Source: Pseudomonadota bacterium (GTDB lineage Bacteria; Pseudomonadota; Alphaproteobacteria; Rhizobiales; Methyloligellaceae). Taken from it: DNA of 9,420 nt. Shown here one piece after another: positions 1 to 6,188 of the stretch. The stretch is taken from positions 1 through 9,420 of the forward strand of contig JADFHH010000037.1 of NCBI GenBank assembly GCA_022567275.1. The letters are read 5' to 3'. The translations under genes and the position numbers were made by a program. The number at the start of each line of letters is the position of its first letter. Position 1 is the stretch's first letter. The notes below the pieces were generated by a model. The model saw nothing but the letters and a program-made list of their open reading frames with translations. It was not told where the DNA came from and ran no database searches.

Positions 1-2
1 AC

Positions 3-710
3 CCGGACGAGCCGATCATTATCTGGCGTGACGCGGCGCCACGCGGGCCCAGGCGGCCGGGACGAGGCAACCGCAATCGCCCCCGGCCATACCCGCTGGT
101 CATTGCCGACCCGCCCGGTCAAACCAGTCTGGAATTCGACGTCGTACTGGAGCGCCTCCTGCCTGGCGAGACACCATCGTGGGAGGAGACCCAGGCCGAG
201 ACGATCACTGTCGACGTGAAGCTGGACGGTACCCTCGCCGACACCCTCAAGCCGTCTGAGAACGACCAGTTGCAGGCCGCAATGCAGGATGTGTTCAAGA
301 GGGTCGTGAAGTGGCCGAGCGGACGCTCACCCGTGCGGGTGTCGTTCGACCGCCGGCCGACCTACAACGTGGACACGACGGAAAACGTCGTGATCGGCAC
401 CGTCGTTGACATCCTGCATGCGGACACGCTCGCACGACGCCTGGAGTTGTGGTGGCCGCTGACCCAGACAGCGCTCGACGACATCGGTTTCGTCGTGGCC
501 TACGAGGACGAGGCCCTGATCAAGGACGCCAACGACGAAGACGAGCAGTGGACAATGCTGGTCCGCGGCGACCCGGCGGTCGCGTTGCGGGCGGGCACCG
601 GTACCACCTACTGGGACGGCGAGTTCACGGTGCCGCTGAACATCCGCGATATCGAAACGGTCGCACCGCGGAAGTACTGGTGGCGCGAGCAGGGTGGCGT
701 ATCTCGGTAA
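3..710 (+). CDS. Unrecognised protein, 3' part of a gene cut by the left edge
   Basis: The frame is open from the first full codon at position 3 to a TAA at 708-710, giving 235 residues. An internal GTG at 216 is read here as Val in a continuous strand-like stretch, not as the start, so the true start probably lies left of the window. I do not recognise the family. An Arg/Pro-rich segment (about residues 13-31) is followed by alternating polar/hydrophobic stretches that look mostly beta, an acidic patch (DANDEDEQ) and a Trp-rich end (KYWWREQGG). There is no Cys, no obvious membrane segment and no catalytic motif. Codon use is strongly biased: Asp is 20 GAC to 2 GAT, Lys is 6 of 6 AAG, and Glu is mostly GAG. 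This differs from the genes to the right and supports a foreign origin for this end. The gene converges on the DUF1499 gene with a hairpin between them. Confidence 0.6.
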   Translation, partial: PDEPIIIWRDAAPRGPRRPGRGNRNRPRPYPLVIADPPGQTSLEFDVVLERLLPGETPSWEETQAETITVDVKLDGTLADTLKPSENDQLQAAMQDVFKRVVKWPSGRSPVRVSFDRRPTYNVDTTENVVIGTVVDILHADTLARRLELWWPLTQTALDDIGFVVAYEDEALIKDANDEDEQWTMLVRGDPAVALRAGTGTTYWDGEFTVPLNIRDIETVAPRKYWWREQGGVSR

Positions 711-724
711 TGCGGACGTCGCTC

Positions 725-755
725 CACGGCTGAGCTCGCGGCGAGCTCAACCGTG
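725..755. terminator. Hairpin between convergent genes, probable terminator
   Basis: The 14-base arms at 725-738 and 742-755 pair around a 3-base loop (CGG). The core is TGAGCTCG/CGAGCTCA. There is one C-A mismatch in plus-strand RNA; in minus-strand RNA the same position becomes a G-U wobble, so the stem is fully paired there. The hairpin sits between the stop at 710 and the opposing stop at 769, the usual place for a bidirectional terminator. Neither side has a clear T tract, so intrinsic termination is inferred from position and stability only. Confidence 0.5.
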
Positions 756-768
756 CCACCCAGTCTCG

Positions 769-1725
769 TTAGCCCATCGTGAGCGGCAGGCCGAGGCTTC
801 GACGCACCGCCGACAGCTGCCCCGCGTGGAAACCTTCGTGCCACGCGAGCGTGAACGCCGCGCCGCCGACGTTCGGGGCGAAGCCCTCCAGTGCTTCCGG
901 CACGGGCGCCTGCAACTGCTGCTCGTCCAGCGACTCGAAGCCCGACAGCAACGACTGCCGCGCCCGTTCCAGGCCCGCCTTGATCTCAGTGAACAGGCGC
1001 GCGATGCGCCGCGCATTGGCGCCAAAATCATGCTCGCCATAGCGTGATGCCGAACGCACATCTATGCGCGCCTTGCCCGTCAGGGCGGACACCCGCACGG
1101 CGATATCGTCTCGATAGCCCATCAACAGCGTCCTGGTGACGGCCTCGATTTTGCCGGGCGTATCGCCTTTGGGTTTGCGTTCATTGACAATCTCCCAATC
1201 GAGCCGCTTCACGGCCTCATAGATGAGCTCGAAGGTTTCCTCCGCTGATCGCTCCAGCACCAATGGGCGGATATCGGGATAGGCCAGCACTTGCTTTTCG
1301 GAATTATCCACCCCTGGATAGCGTGTTGGATTTGCGTCTTTGGCGCGCAGGGAAGAGATTTTCTCGAACTTCGGGGGGTTACTGAAATCCGTTGAAATGT
1401 CATTGATTTTTGGCAGCGTCAGCAAGCCGGGCAAATGCCACAGGGGACCGGCTAGAAGCAGCAGGGCGATGAGCGCGCCCGCCACGGCGTGACCCCCGCC
1501 CAACAGGCCCTCGCGCCAGATGCGCACCAGCGCATGACCGGCCATCGCCAGGGCGGCAAGGCCGCCAAACGCACTTATCGCCAACAGATTGGTGGCGACG
1601 GGCGTCGCCAGCAAATCAAAGCGGTGCAACGCCACGGAGATGAGCATGACCTGGGCGGCAAATATCGCCAGGAGCCTGCTCCCGCGCGCCGGCTTCGATG
1701 ATCGTTGCGGCAATATAGCGGTCAT
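769..1725 (-). CDS. Membrane-anchored DUF1499 protein ending in a DinB-type C-terminus (fusion or chimera)
   Basis: The start is the ATG at 1725, which has AGGAAG a few bases upstream; the reading frame extends further up to 1875 but without support. The protein has 318 residues. Residues about 17-100 contain three hydrophobic segments (roughly 17-33, 44-66, 76-98), consistent with inner-membrane anchoring. Residues about 115-252 are a DUF1499 domain of unknown function, seen in the YPGVDN-type entry and the hallmark SASRYGEHDFGANARRI near residues 225-241. Residues about 254-318 do not fit DUF1499; they resemble the C-terminal end of DinB/YfiT-like proteins, including a helix WHEGFHAGQLSAVRRSLGLP (295-314) with HxxxH at His296/His300, two of the three metal ligands of that family. 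The helix carrying the first His is absent. DUF1499 proteins normally end soon after the NARRI helix. Asp codons in residues 1-253 are 9 GAT to 3 GAC, unlike the left-end gene. The DUF1499 call is firm; whether the fusion is real is doubtful. Confidence 0.7.
   Translation of the reverse strand: MTAILPQRSSKPARGSRLLAIFAAQVMLISVALHRFDLLATPVATNLLAISAFGGLAALAMAGHALVRIWREGLLGGGHAVAGALIALLLLAGPLWHLPGLLTLPKINDISTDFSNPPKFEKISSLRAKDANPTRYPGVDNSEKQVLAYPDIRPLVLERSAEETFELIYEAVKRLDWEIVNERKPKGDTPGKIEAVTRTLLMGYRDDIAVRVSALTGKARIDVRSASRYGEHDFGANARRIARLFTEIKAGLERARQSLLSGFESLDEQQLQAPVPEALEGFAPNVGGAAFTLAWHEGFHAGQLSAVRRSLGLPLTMG
950..990. other. Suspected sequence junction between two genomes
   Basis: Homology switches from DUF1499 to a DinB C-terminal fragment near codon 254 of the minus-strand gene (about position 966). 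To the left, both genes use GC-ending codons almost exclusively (all four Phe codons of the DinB part are TTC); to the right, usage is mixed. The reading frame passes through intact. This could be an assembly chimera, a transferred segment or a true gene fusion; the sequence alone cannot separate these. Confidence 0.45.
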
Positions 1726-1828
1726 GTTTCTTCCTGATACGATGTAGGGTAACACTCTGCAATACGCACGCTTGGTTGCAACGCCGGAAGAAAAAACCCA
1801 CAGATCAAATCTCAAGACGAGAGAACCC
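1726..1828. promoter_or_regulatory. Divergent intergenic region between DUF1499 gene and aminotransferase gene
   Basis: These 103 bases separate two divergent starts and so should hold both promoters. I see the AGGAAG ribosome-binding site of the minus-strand gene and a weaker GAGAG-type site ahead of the aminotransferase ATG. No convincing -35/-10 pair or operator palindrome stands out. The call rests on gene layout only. Confidence 0.35.
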
Positions 1829-3214
1829 ATGCCCCCACTGACCAATGCGCAGACGCGCGATATCGAAACCCTCATCCACCCCTATACCAACCTCGACGCC
1901 CACAGAAGCGACGGCCCGGTCATTCTTGAGAGCGGCAAGGGCATCCATGTCCGCGATAGCAACGGCAAACAATATATCGAAGGAATGGCCGGGTTGTGGT
2001 GCACCTCACTGGGCTATGGCAATGAAGAGCTGATCGAAGCGGCGCGCGAGCAGCTTTCGCGCCTGTCATTCACCCATCTATTTGGCGGCAAATCCCACGA
2101 TACGGCAATCGCGCTTGCCGAGAAGCTGAAAGAAATGTCCCCCGCGCCGGCATCGAAAATCCTGTTCACCAGTTCAGGTTCCGAAGCCAACGACACCCAG
2201 ATCAAACTGGCCTGGTATTACAATAATGCGCGCGGCCTGCCGCGGAAGAAGAAGATCATCTCGCGCCAGCGCGCCTATCACGGCGTCACCATCGCCACCG
2301 CCTCTCTCACCGGATTACCGGCCAATCACACGGATTTCGATTTGCCCATCGACGGTATCCTGCATACCGCCTGCCCGCATTTTTACCGCTACGCACAGCC
2401 CGATGAGAGCGAGGAGGAATTTTCCACCCGCCTGGCCAATGAGCTGGATGAACTGATCCAGAAGGAAGACCCCGGCACGATCGCCGCCTTCATCGCCGAA
2501 CCGGTGATGGGCGCCGGCGGCGTCATTGTGCCGCCGCAGGGCTATTTTGCCAAAGTTCAGGGGGTGCTGGACACATATGATATTCGTTTCATCGTCGATG
2601 AAGTGATCTGCGGCTTCGGGCGCACGGGCAACATGTTCGGCTCGCAGACCTATGATCTCAAACCCGATACGATTTCTCTCGCCAAGGCCGTCACCTCGGC
2701 CTACGCCCCGCTCGGCGCGCTGACCGTTTCAGAAGACGTCTATCAGGCGATGCTCGATGAAAGCCGGAAAATCGGCACCTTCGGGCACGGCTACACCTAT
2801 ACCGGACATCCGCTTTCGGCCGCGATTGCGCTCAAGACGCTGGAGATTTACGAGCGCGACGATATCGTCGCCCATGTCCGCTCGGTTGCGCCCATATTCC
2901 AGTCACGACTTGAAGCGCTTTCAGAACACCCGCTGGTGGGGAATGCGCGCGGTGTCGGTCTCATTGGCGCGGTGGAACTGGTCGCCGACAAGGCGACGAA
3001 AAAACAATTCGATATCAAGCAGGGCGCGGCCGCTTACGCCGCGCGCATGTGCGAGGAAGAAGGGCTGATTTCGCGGGCGATCTTTGGCGACGCGCTGGCT
3101 TTGTGCCCGCCGCTGATTATCACAATAGATCAGATCAACGAGATGTTCGATATGTTCGGGCGCGCTCTGGACCGCACGCACGATCACTTGAAGACGGAGT
3201 TAAGCAAAAGTTAG
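1829..3214 (+). CDS. Class III (omega) aminotransferase, PLP-dependent
   Basis: This is a 461-residue cytosolic fold-type I enzyme of the class III aminotransferase family, complete and of typical length. The ATG at 1829 is preferred over an upstream TTG at 1772 because a GAGAG motif lies just ahead and homologues begin near here. Visible features are MAGLWCTSLGYG (53-64), the phosphate-binding SSGSEAND (115-122), YHG (150-152, Tyr stacking on PLP), EPVMGAGG (224-231), DEVICGFGRTG (257-267, Asp257 for the pyridine nitrogen), SLAK with the Schiff-base Lys286, and the TYTGHP loop (323-328). The whole pattern resembles the Vibrio fluvialis-type amine:pyruvate transaminase, putrescine/beta-alanine:pyruvate (SpuC-like) and fumonisin aminotransferases. 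It therefore probably moves an amino group from an amine or omega-amino acid to pyruvate; the exact donor cannot be read from sequence. It is divergent from the DUF1499 gene and followed after 51 bases by an exported-protein gene in the same direction. Confidence 0.9.
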   Translation: MPPLTNAQTRDIETLIHPYTNLDAHRSDGPVILESGKGIHVRDSNGKQYIEGMAGLWCTSLGYGNEELIEAAREQLSRLSFTHLFGGKSHDTAIALAEKLKEMSPAPASKILFTSSGSEANDTQIKLAWYYNNARGLPRKKKIISRQRAYHGVTIATASLTGLPANHTDFDLPIDGILHTACPHFYRYAQPDESEEEFSTRLANELDELIQKEDPGTIAAFIAEPVMGAGGVIVPPQGYFAKVQGVLDTYDIRFIVDEVICGFGRTGNMFGSQTYDLKPDTISLAKAVTSAYAPLGALTVSEDVYQAMLDESRKIGTFGHGYTYTGHPLSAAIALKTLEIYERDDIVAHVRSVAPIFQSRLEALSEHPLVGNARGVGLIGAVELVADKATKKQFDIKQGAAAYAARMCEEEGLISRAIFGDALALCPPLIITIDQINEMFDMFGRALDRTHDHLKTELSKS

Positions 3215-3265
3215 AACGTTTGAGTTGAATCTCAAGACATGGCTTTGAAGGGGGATCGAAGGTCC

Positions 3266-4003
3266 ATGTCTGTTTTCAGTATCGCGTATCGCGGGACAAC
3301 TGCCGCGGCCCTGATTGCGGGCGCGGCACTGCTTTGCGGTTTTACCTTCCGGCCCGGCGGCCCGCCCGAGCTTCACTATCGGGAATATAACGCCCAGCCG
3401 CCGCGCGGCAACACGGTGAGCGTGTGCCATGCCCATGGCTGCCAGCTCCAGGAGAGTTTCACCTTCACCCGCGCCGATATCAGCGATTTGTCGGTGCTGA
3501 TGGAGTATGTGCGCGGCGCCGACACGCCGGCGCAGGAACGCCGCGCCATCGCCTATGCAATTGGCTGGATGGAGCGCCGCGCCGGGCCGGCCACGGGCAC
3601 GGCGAACGACCGGGCGGGCTTGAGCTTCATGAATACTCCGGGCCAGCTCGATTGCGTCGACGAAGCGACCAACACGACCAGCTATCTGCTGGTGCTGGCG
3701 GGTAACGGCCTGCTCCGGCATCACACCGTCATCCGCCCCTTCTCCAAGGCCAGCTTTTTCAAATGGCCGCACTTTTCCGCGATGATAAAGGAACGCCGGA
3801 GCGGGCGTGTTTACGCCGTGGACTCGTTCTTTGGACCGAACGGCGCCAACCCGGCGATTCAACTGGCGTCAAAGTGGTACATCAATGACGAGCAAACCGC
3901 CCCGGCGCCAGTGCCCGAACAGCCGCCAATGGCGGAATACAGAAACGATAATATCGGCCGGCTGGTTGAGCAAATCCTGCGCGATAACCCGGACAGGCCC
4001 TAA
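3266..4003 (+). CDS. Exported protein of unknown function with possible Cys-His-Asp triad
   Basis: From ATG 3266 the product has 245 residues; an ATG at 3239 would add nine. I prefer 3266 because AGGGGGA lies about ten bases upstream and it gives a compact signal peptide (hydrophobic TAAALIAGAALLCG core at residues about 12-25), whereas 3239 has no clear ribosome-binding site. No good lipobox is present, so the protein is probably periplasmic. The mature part has CHAHGC (54-59), an ER-rich helix (about 91-104), LDCVDEATNTTSYL (128-141), a PHFSAMI segment (168-174) and YAVDSFFGPNG (183-193). The order Cys130 (in DCVDE), His169, Asp186 resembles the triad order of transglutaminase-like/papain-like cysteine enzymes. 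I recall similar uncharacterised proteobacterial proteins with the DCxDExTNT motif, but assign no function. The Pro-rich tail (APAPVPEQPP) precedes a short charged helix. The TAA overlaps the stop of the opposing dehydrogenase gene. Confidence 0.75.
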   Translation: MSVFSIAYRGTTAAALIAGAALLCGFTFRPGGPPELHYREYNAQPPRGNTVSVCHAHGCQLQESFTFTRADISDLSVLMEYVRGADTPAQERRAIAYAIGWMERRAGPATGTANDRAGLSFMNTPGQLDCVDEATNTTSYLLVLAGNGLLRHHTVIRPFSKASFFKWPHFSAMIKERRSGRVYAVDSFFGPNGANPAIQLASKWYINDEQTAPAPVPEQPPMAEYRNDNIGRLVEQILRDNPDRP

Positions 4004-4758
4004 ACGTGCTGTCCGCCATTGATGTGCAGCTCCGCGCCGTTCACATAGCTCGACTGGTCGGAGCACAGGAAATAGATCGCCTTGGCCACTTCCTCCGGCT
4101 CGCCCAGCCGGCCCATGGGAATTTGTTCCTCGACGATTTTTTCGGTCCCCGGCGACAGGATTTCTGTATTGATCTCGCCAGGAGAGATGGCGTTGACGCG
4201 GATGCCATGCGGGCCGAAATCGGCCGCCATTTCGCGCGTCAGCGACGCCAGCGCCGCCTTGGACGTCGCATAAGCCGTGCCCGCGAACGGGTGCACCCTG
4301 CTGCCCGCGATCGAGGACACATTGACCACCGCGCCGCAGGCCAGCTTGAGTTGCTCGATCAGACCGCGCGCCAGCATGATGGGGGCGAAGAAATTGACCT
4401 GAAAAACCGTGTGCCAATCGGCAAGGGGCATGTCGATGGCGCCAAGCCGGCTGTCATTTTCGCCCTTGGGCGAGATGGCCGCGTTATTGACCAGCGCATT
4501 GAGACGCTCGCCCTGATCAGTCAGGCGCTGCTTCATCTCGGCAATGGCCTTGCGCGTATTGTCCGGGTCCGACAGATCCACCTGAATGTGATCTTCGGGT
4601 CCCGCCTCCCACGGGCAATCTTCCGGGAAGGGCTGGCGCGAGCAGGTGATGACCCGCCATCCGGCGCTGGAGAACCGCTTGACCGTGGCGTGGCCGATGC
4701 CGCGGCTGGCGCCGGTCAGAATCAGGGTCTTGCGCTCTTCATTGGCGATGTTCGTCAT
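4000..4758 (-). CDS. Short-chain dehydrogenase/reductase (SDR), classical type
   Basis: From the ATG at 4758 the product has 252 residues, typical of classical SDRs. A GTG immediately upstream (4761) is possible, but GGA six bases before the ATG favours 4758. The Rossmann signature TGASRGIG is at residues 15-22, NNAA at 91-94, the structural Asn at 122, and the catalytic Ser149-Tyr163-Lys167 (YATSK). PGEINTE (193-199) and the C-terminal NGAELHINGG are standard family features. Arg in the glycine-rich turn and a CSR sequence after the second strand suggest NADP(H) preference, which is inference. The substrate is unknown; FabG-like ketoreductases, sugar/alcohol dehydrogenases and others share this pattern. 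It lies 46 bases downstream of pdxH on the same strand and may be cotranscribed with it. Its TAG (4000-4002) overlaps the TAA (4001-4003) of the facing gene. Confidence 0.9.
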   Translation of the reverse strand: MTNIANEERKTLILTGASRGIGHATVKRFSSAGWRVITCSRQPFPEDCPWEAGPEDHIQVDLSDPDNTRKAIAEMKQRLTDQGERLNALVNNAAISPKGENDSRLGAIDMPLADWHTVFQVNFFAPIMLARGLIEQLKLACGAVVNVSSIAGSRVHPFAGTAYATSKAALASLTREMAADFGPHGIRVNAISPGEINTEILSPGTEKIVEEQIPMGRLGEPEEVAKAIYFLCSDQSSYVNGAELHINGGQHV

Positions 4759-4804
4759 CACATGTCCGATCTGTTCAAGCCCCCGGCCTCAGTGGCATTA
4801 TATA

Positions 4805-5446
4805 TCACGGATAAAGCCTGGTTCTGGACCATGGTTCTGTTTCCGAAGCGCGGCGAAAAACAACCCTGTCGTGCAGCCGGAACGGCCTGTCGTGCCAAAA
4901 CTCGATTTCCTCCGGTGTGAGGCAAAAGCCCGACCAGTGCGGCGGGCGCGGCACTTCGCCGAGGCCGAATTTGGCGGTGAATTTCGCCACCGCCTTTTCC
5001 AGTGCAAACCGGCTCTCCAATGGGCGTGACTGGTGCGAGGCCCAGGCGCCGATCCGGGCGCCGCGCGGACGGCTGGAGAAATAGGCGTCTGCCGCGCTCT
5101 CGCTCACCGGCGTAACCATGCCGCGCAGGCGAACTTGCCGGCGCAGGCTTTTCCAATGGATACACAGCGCCGCCTTTGGCGATGCCGTCAATTCCTTCCC
5201 CTTCGCGCTTTCAAGGTTGGTATAAAAAACAAAGCTCCCCTGCTCCACGCCCTTCAACAGGACCATGCGGACATTTGGCATGCCTGACGTGTCCACCGTG
5301 GCAAGCGCCATGGCGTTGGGATCATTCGGCTCATGGGCTTCAGCATCCGTCATCCACGCCTGGAACAAGACTACCGGGTCCCCGGCAGCGCTGAAATCCT
5401 CTGCCTGGGGCGCGGTGTAAAACTGGCTTTCCATTTCCTTGGTCAT
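4805..5446 (-). CDS. pdxH: Pyridoxamine/pyridoxine 5'-phosphate oxidase
   Basis: The enzyme oxidises pyridoxine or pyridoxamine 5'-phosphate to pyridoxal 5'-phosphate (PLP) with FMN and O2, the last step of PLP synthesis and salvage. From ATG 5446 there are 213 residues, the usual length. Visible family features are NDPNAMALATV (41-51), the FMN-binding RMVLLKG (60-66), FYTNLESAKGKEL (74-86), the dimer/FMN stretch RRQVRLRG (102-109), SRPRGARIGAWASHQS (125-140), WSGFCLTPEEIEFW (171-184), the substrate-binding RLHDR (190-194) and the canonical C-terminus RLYP. The start is uncertain: no clear ribosome-binding site precedes 5446, an in-frame ATG at 5434 is possible, and the frame also extends to an ATG at 5494, but the extra 16 residues do not resemble family members. 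It is divergent from the RT0821-like gene and probably leads a two-gene unit with the SDR. Confidence 0.95.
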   Translation of the reverse strand: MTKEMESQFYTAPQAEDFSAAGDPVVLFQAWMTDAEAHEPNDPNAMALATVDTSGMPNVRMVLLKGVEQGSFVFYTNLESAKGKELTASPKAALCIHWKSLRRQVRLRGMVTPVSESAADAYFSSRPRGARIGAWASHQSRPLESRFALEKAVAKFTAKFGLGEVPRPPHWSGFCLTPEEIEFWHDRPFRLHDRVVFRRASETEPWSRTRLYP

Positions 5447-5591
5447 GAGACGTGGCGTCAGGTTATGTGGCCGCAATTTCAGCGCCCGGTACACATGTTT
5501 ACACTTTACTCACCCTGATAGCGTAACAATGGGGTGTTTGATAGTGCTGGTGCATTATCGCTTGTCTTCGCGTAAACGGGAACGAATTGTG
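5447..5591. promoter_or_regulatory. Divergent intergenic region between pdxH and RT0821-like gene
   Basis: About 145 bases separate divergent starts and should contain promoters for both directions. It is more AT-rich in its middle (about 5490-5530, with TTTACACTTTAC) than the flanking genes, which fits promoter DNA. I could not find a -35/-10 pair with proper spacing in either direction, so only the layout supports this entry. Confidence 0.35.
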
Positions 5592-6032
5592 ATGCGTATG
5601 TTCCATTTTTCCAGGGCCGTGCCCTTGGCCACGCTGTTATGTGCCGTTGCGGTCAATTTCCATCAAACTCCTCTCGCGGTTGCCAAGCCTGTGAATGGCG
5701 CACCGGGTCTGACCGCGGTTGCCACGCCACCGGCTCCGGAGAAAAATCCAATCCGCAGGCTTGCGGAGTTGCGCTCGAAACTGGATTCCAGGGACCATGC
5801 GGTCGCCATGCGGGCATTGCATCTCGCTTTGTCACGGGTGCCGGACGGAGGAACCTTTATCTGGCAAAAGAAAGGGCACGCCCTGAAAGGGGTGATCAAG
5901 CCCACCAATGCGTTTCGCGATGCTCAGGGGCGCGTGTGCCGTCACGTGATCTATGCGCTGGCCCTGGGCCGCTACACCAGACAGATTGAGGGCATCGCCT
6001 GCCGCAGCGAAGACGGAAGCTGGCAGCTTTAA
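5592..6032 (+). CDS. Small exported protein resembling RT0821/Lpp0805-type surface antigens
   Basis: From ATG 5592 (GGGAA about nine bases upstream; an adjacent in-frame GTG at 5589 is an alternative) the product has 146 residues. Residues 1-31 look like a signal peptide: positive N-terminus, hydrophobic AVPLATLLCAVAV, and an AVA site before Lys32. A Pro/Ala-rich linker follows. The C-terminal domain (about 75-146) has the pattern of the RT0821/Lpp0805 surface-protein family: an ALxxxP helix end, Trp91, GVIKP (100-104), RVCRHVIYA with Cys116-Arg117, GIACRSEDGSWQL with Cys137-Arg138 and the DGxW ending. The two Cys-Arg pairs could form a disulfide in the periplasm or outer membrane. The role is unknown. 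The position beside pdxH and upstream of fabI agrees with the neighbourhood I recall for this family in Alphaproteobacteria. The signal peptide has no lipobox. Confidence 0.7.
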   Translation: MRMFHFSRAVPLATLLCAVAVNFHQTPLAVAKPVNGAPGLTAVATPPAPEKNPIRRLAELRSKLDSRDHAVAMRALHLALSRVPDGGTFIWQKKGHALKGVIKPTNAFRDAQGRVCRHVIYALALGRYTRQIEGIACRSEDGSWQL

Positions 6033-6089
6033 CGCAAACGCGGCCCAGTGATCGTGTGACGGCGTCGCCATATTTACGGAAATAACAAG

Positions 6090-6102
6090 ACACAAATTGT
6101 GT
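6090..6102. promoter_or_regulatory. Perfect short palindrome upstream of fabI, possible operator
   Basis: The sequence ACACAA-A-TTGTGT is a perfect inverted repeat with a one-base centre. It lies in the 156-base gap between the RT0821-like gene and fabI, about 87 bases before the fabI start. It may bind a dimeric regulator; a palindrome of this length also occurs by chance in windows of this size. A weak promoter-like pair (TAGACC at 6134, TACGAT at 6156, 16-base spacer) lies downstream. Confidence 0.25.
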
Positions 6103-6188
6103 TTGGGCAAGTGTGGACGCACGCCCTACATCCTAGACCCTCGAACGCGTTTATGTACGATGCGGGGCCAGGGTCACGGGGGCGTTTT

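Noticed and set aside
28..219. A 63-codon open frame on the plus strand at the left end
   Set aside because: It overlaps the longer frame that is open from position 3; its translation is Arg/Pro/Ser-rich and looks like a shadow.
1726..1875. A 50-codon N-terminal extension of the DUF1499 gene
   Set aside because: It would run across the divergent start of the aminotransferase gene; the ATG at 1725 has a good ribosome-binding site and precedes the first membrane segment.
1808..3238. An identical 11-base string AATCTCAAGAC ahead of both the aminotransferase start (1808-1818) and the ATG at 3239 (3228-3238)
   Set aside because: Several 11-base repeats are expected by chance in a window of this length, and the second copy abuts an ATG that I do not favour as the start.
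3200..3862. A 220-codon open frame on the minus strand
   Set aside because: It is antisense to the exported-protein gene, which has a signal peptide and conserved motifs; the antisense product has only Arg/Ala-rich low-complexity character.
4006..4920. A 304-codon open frame on the plus strand
   Set aside because: It lies antisense to the SDR gene and the end of pdxH, which have clear motifs; its translation is Arg/Ala/Asp-rich with no recognisable pattern, typical of a shadow frame in GC-rich DNA.
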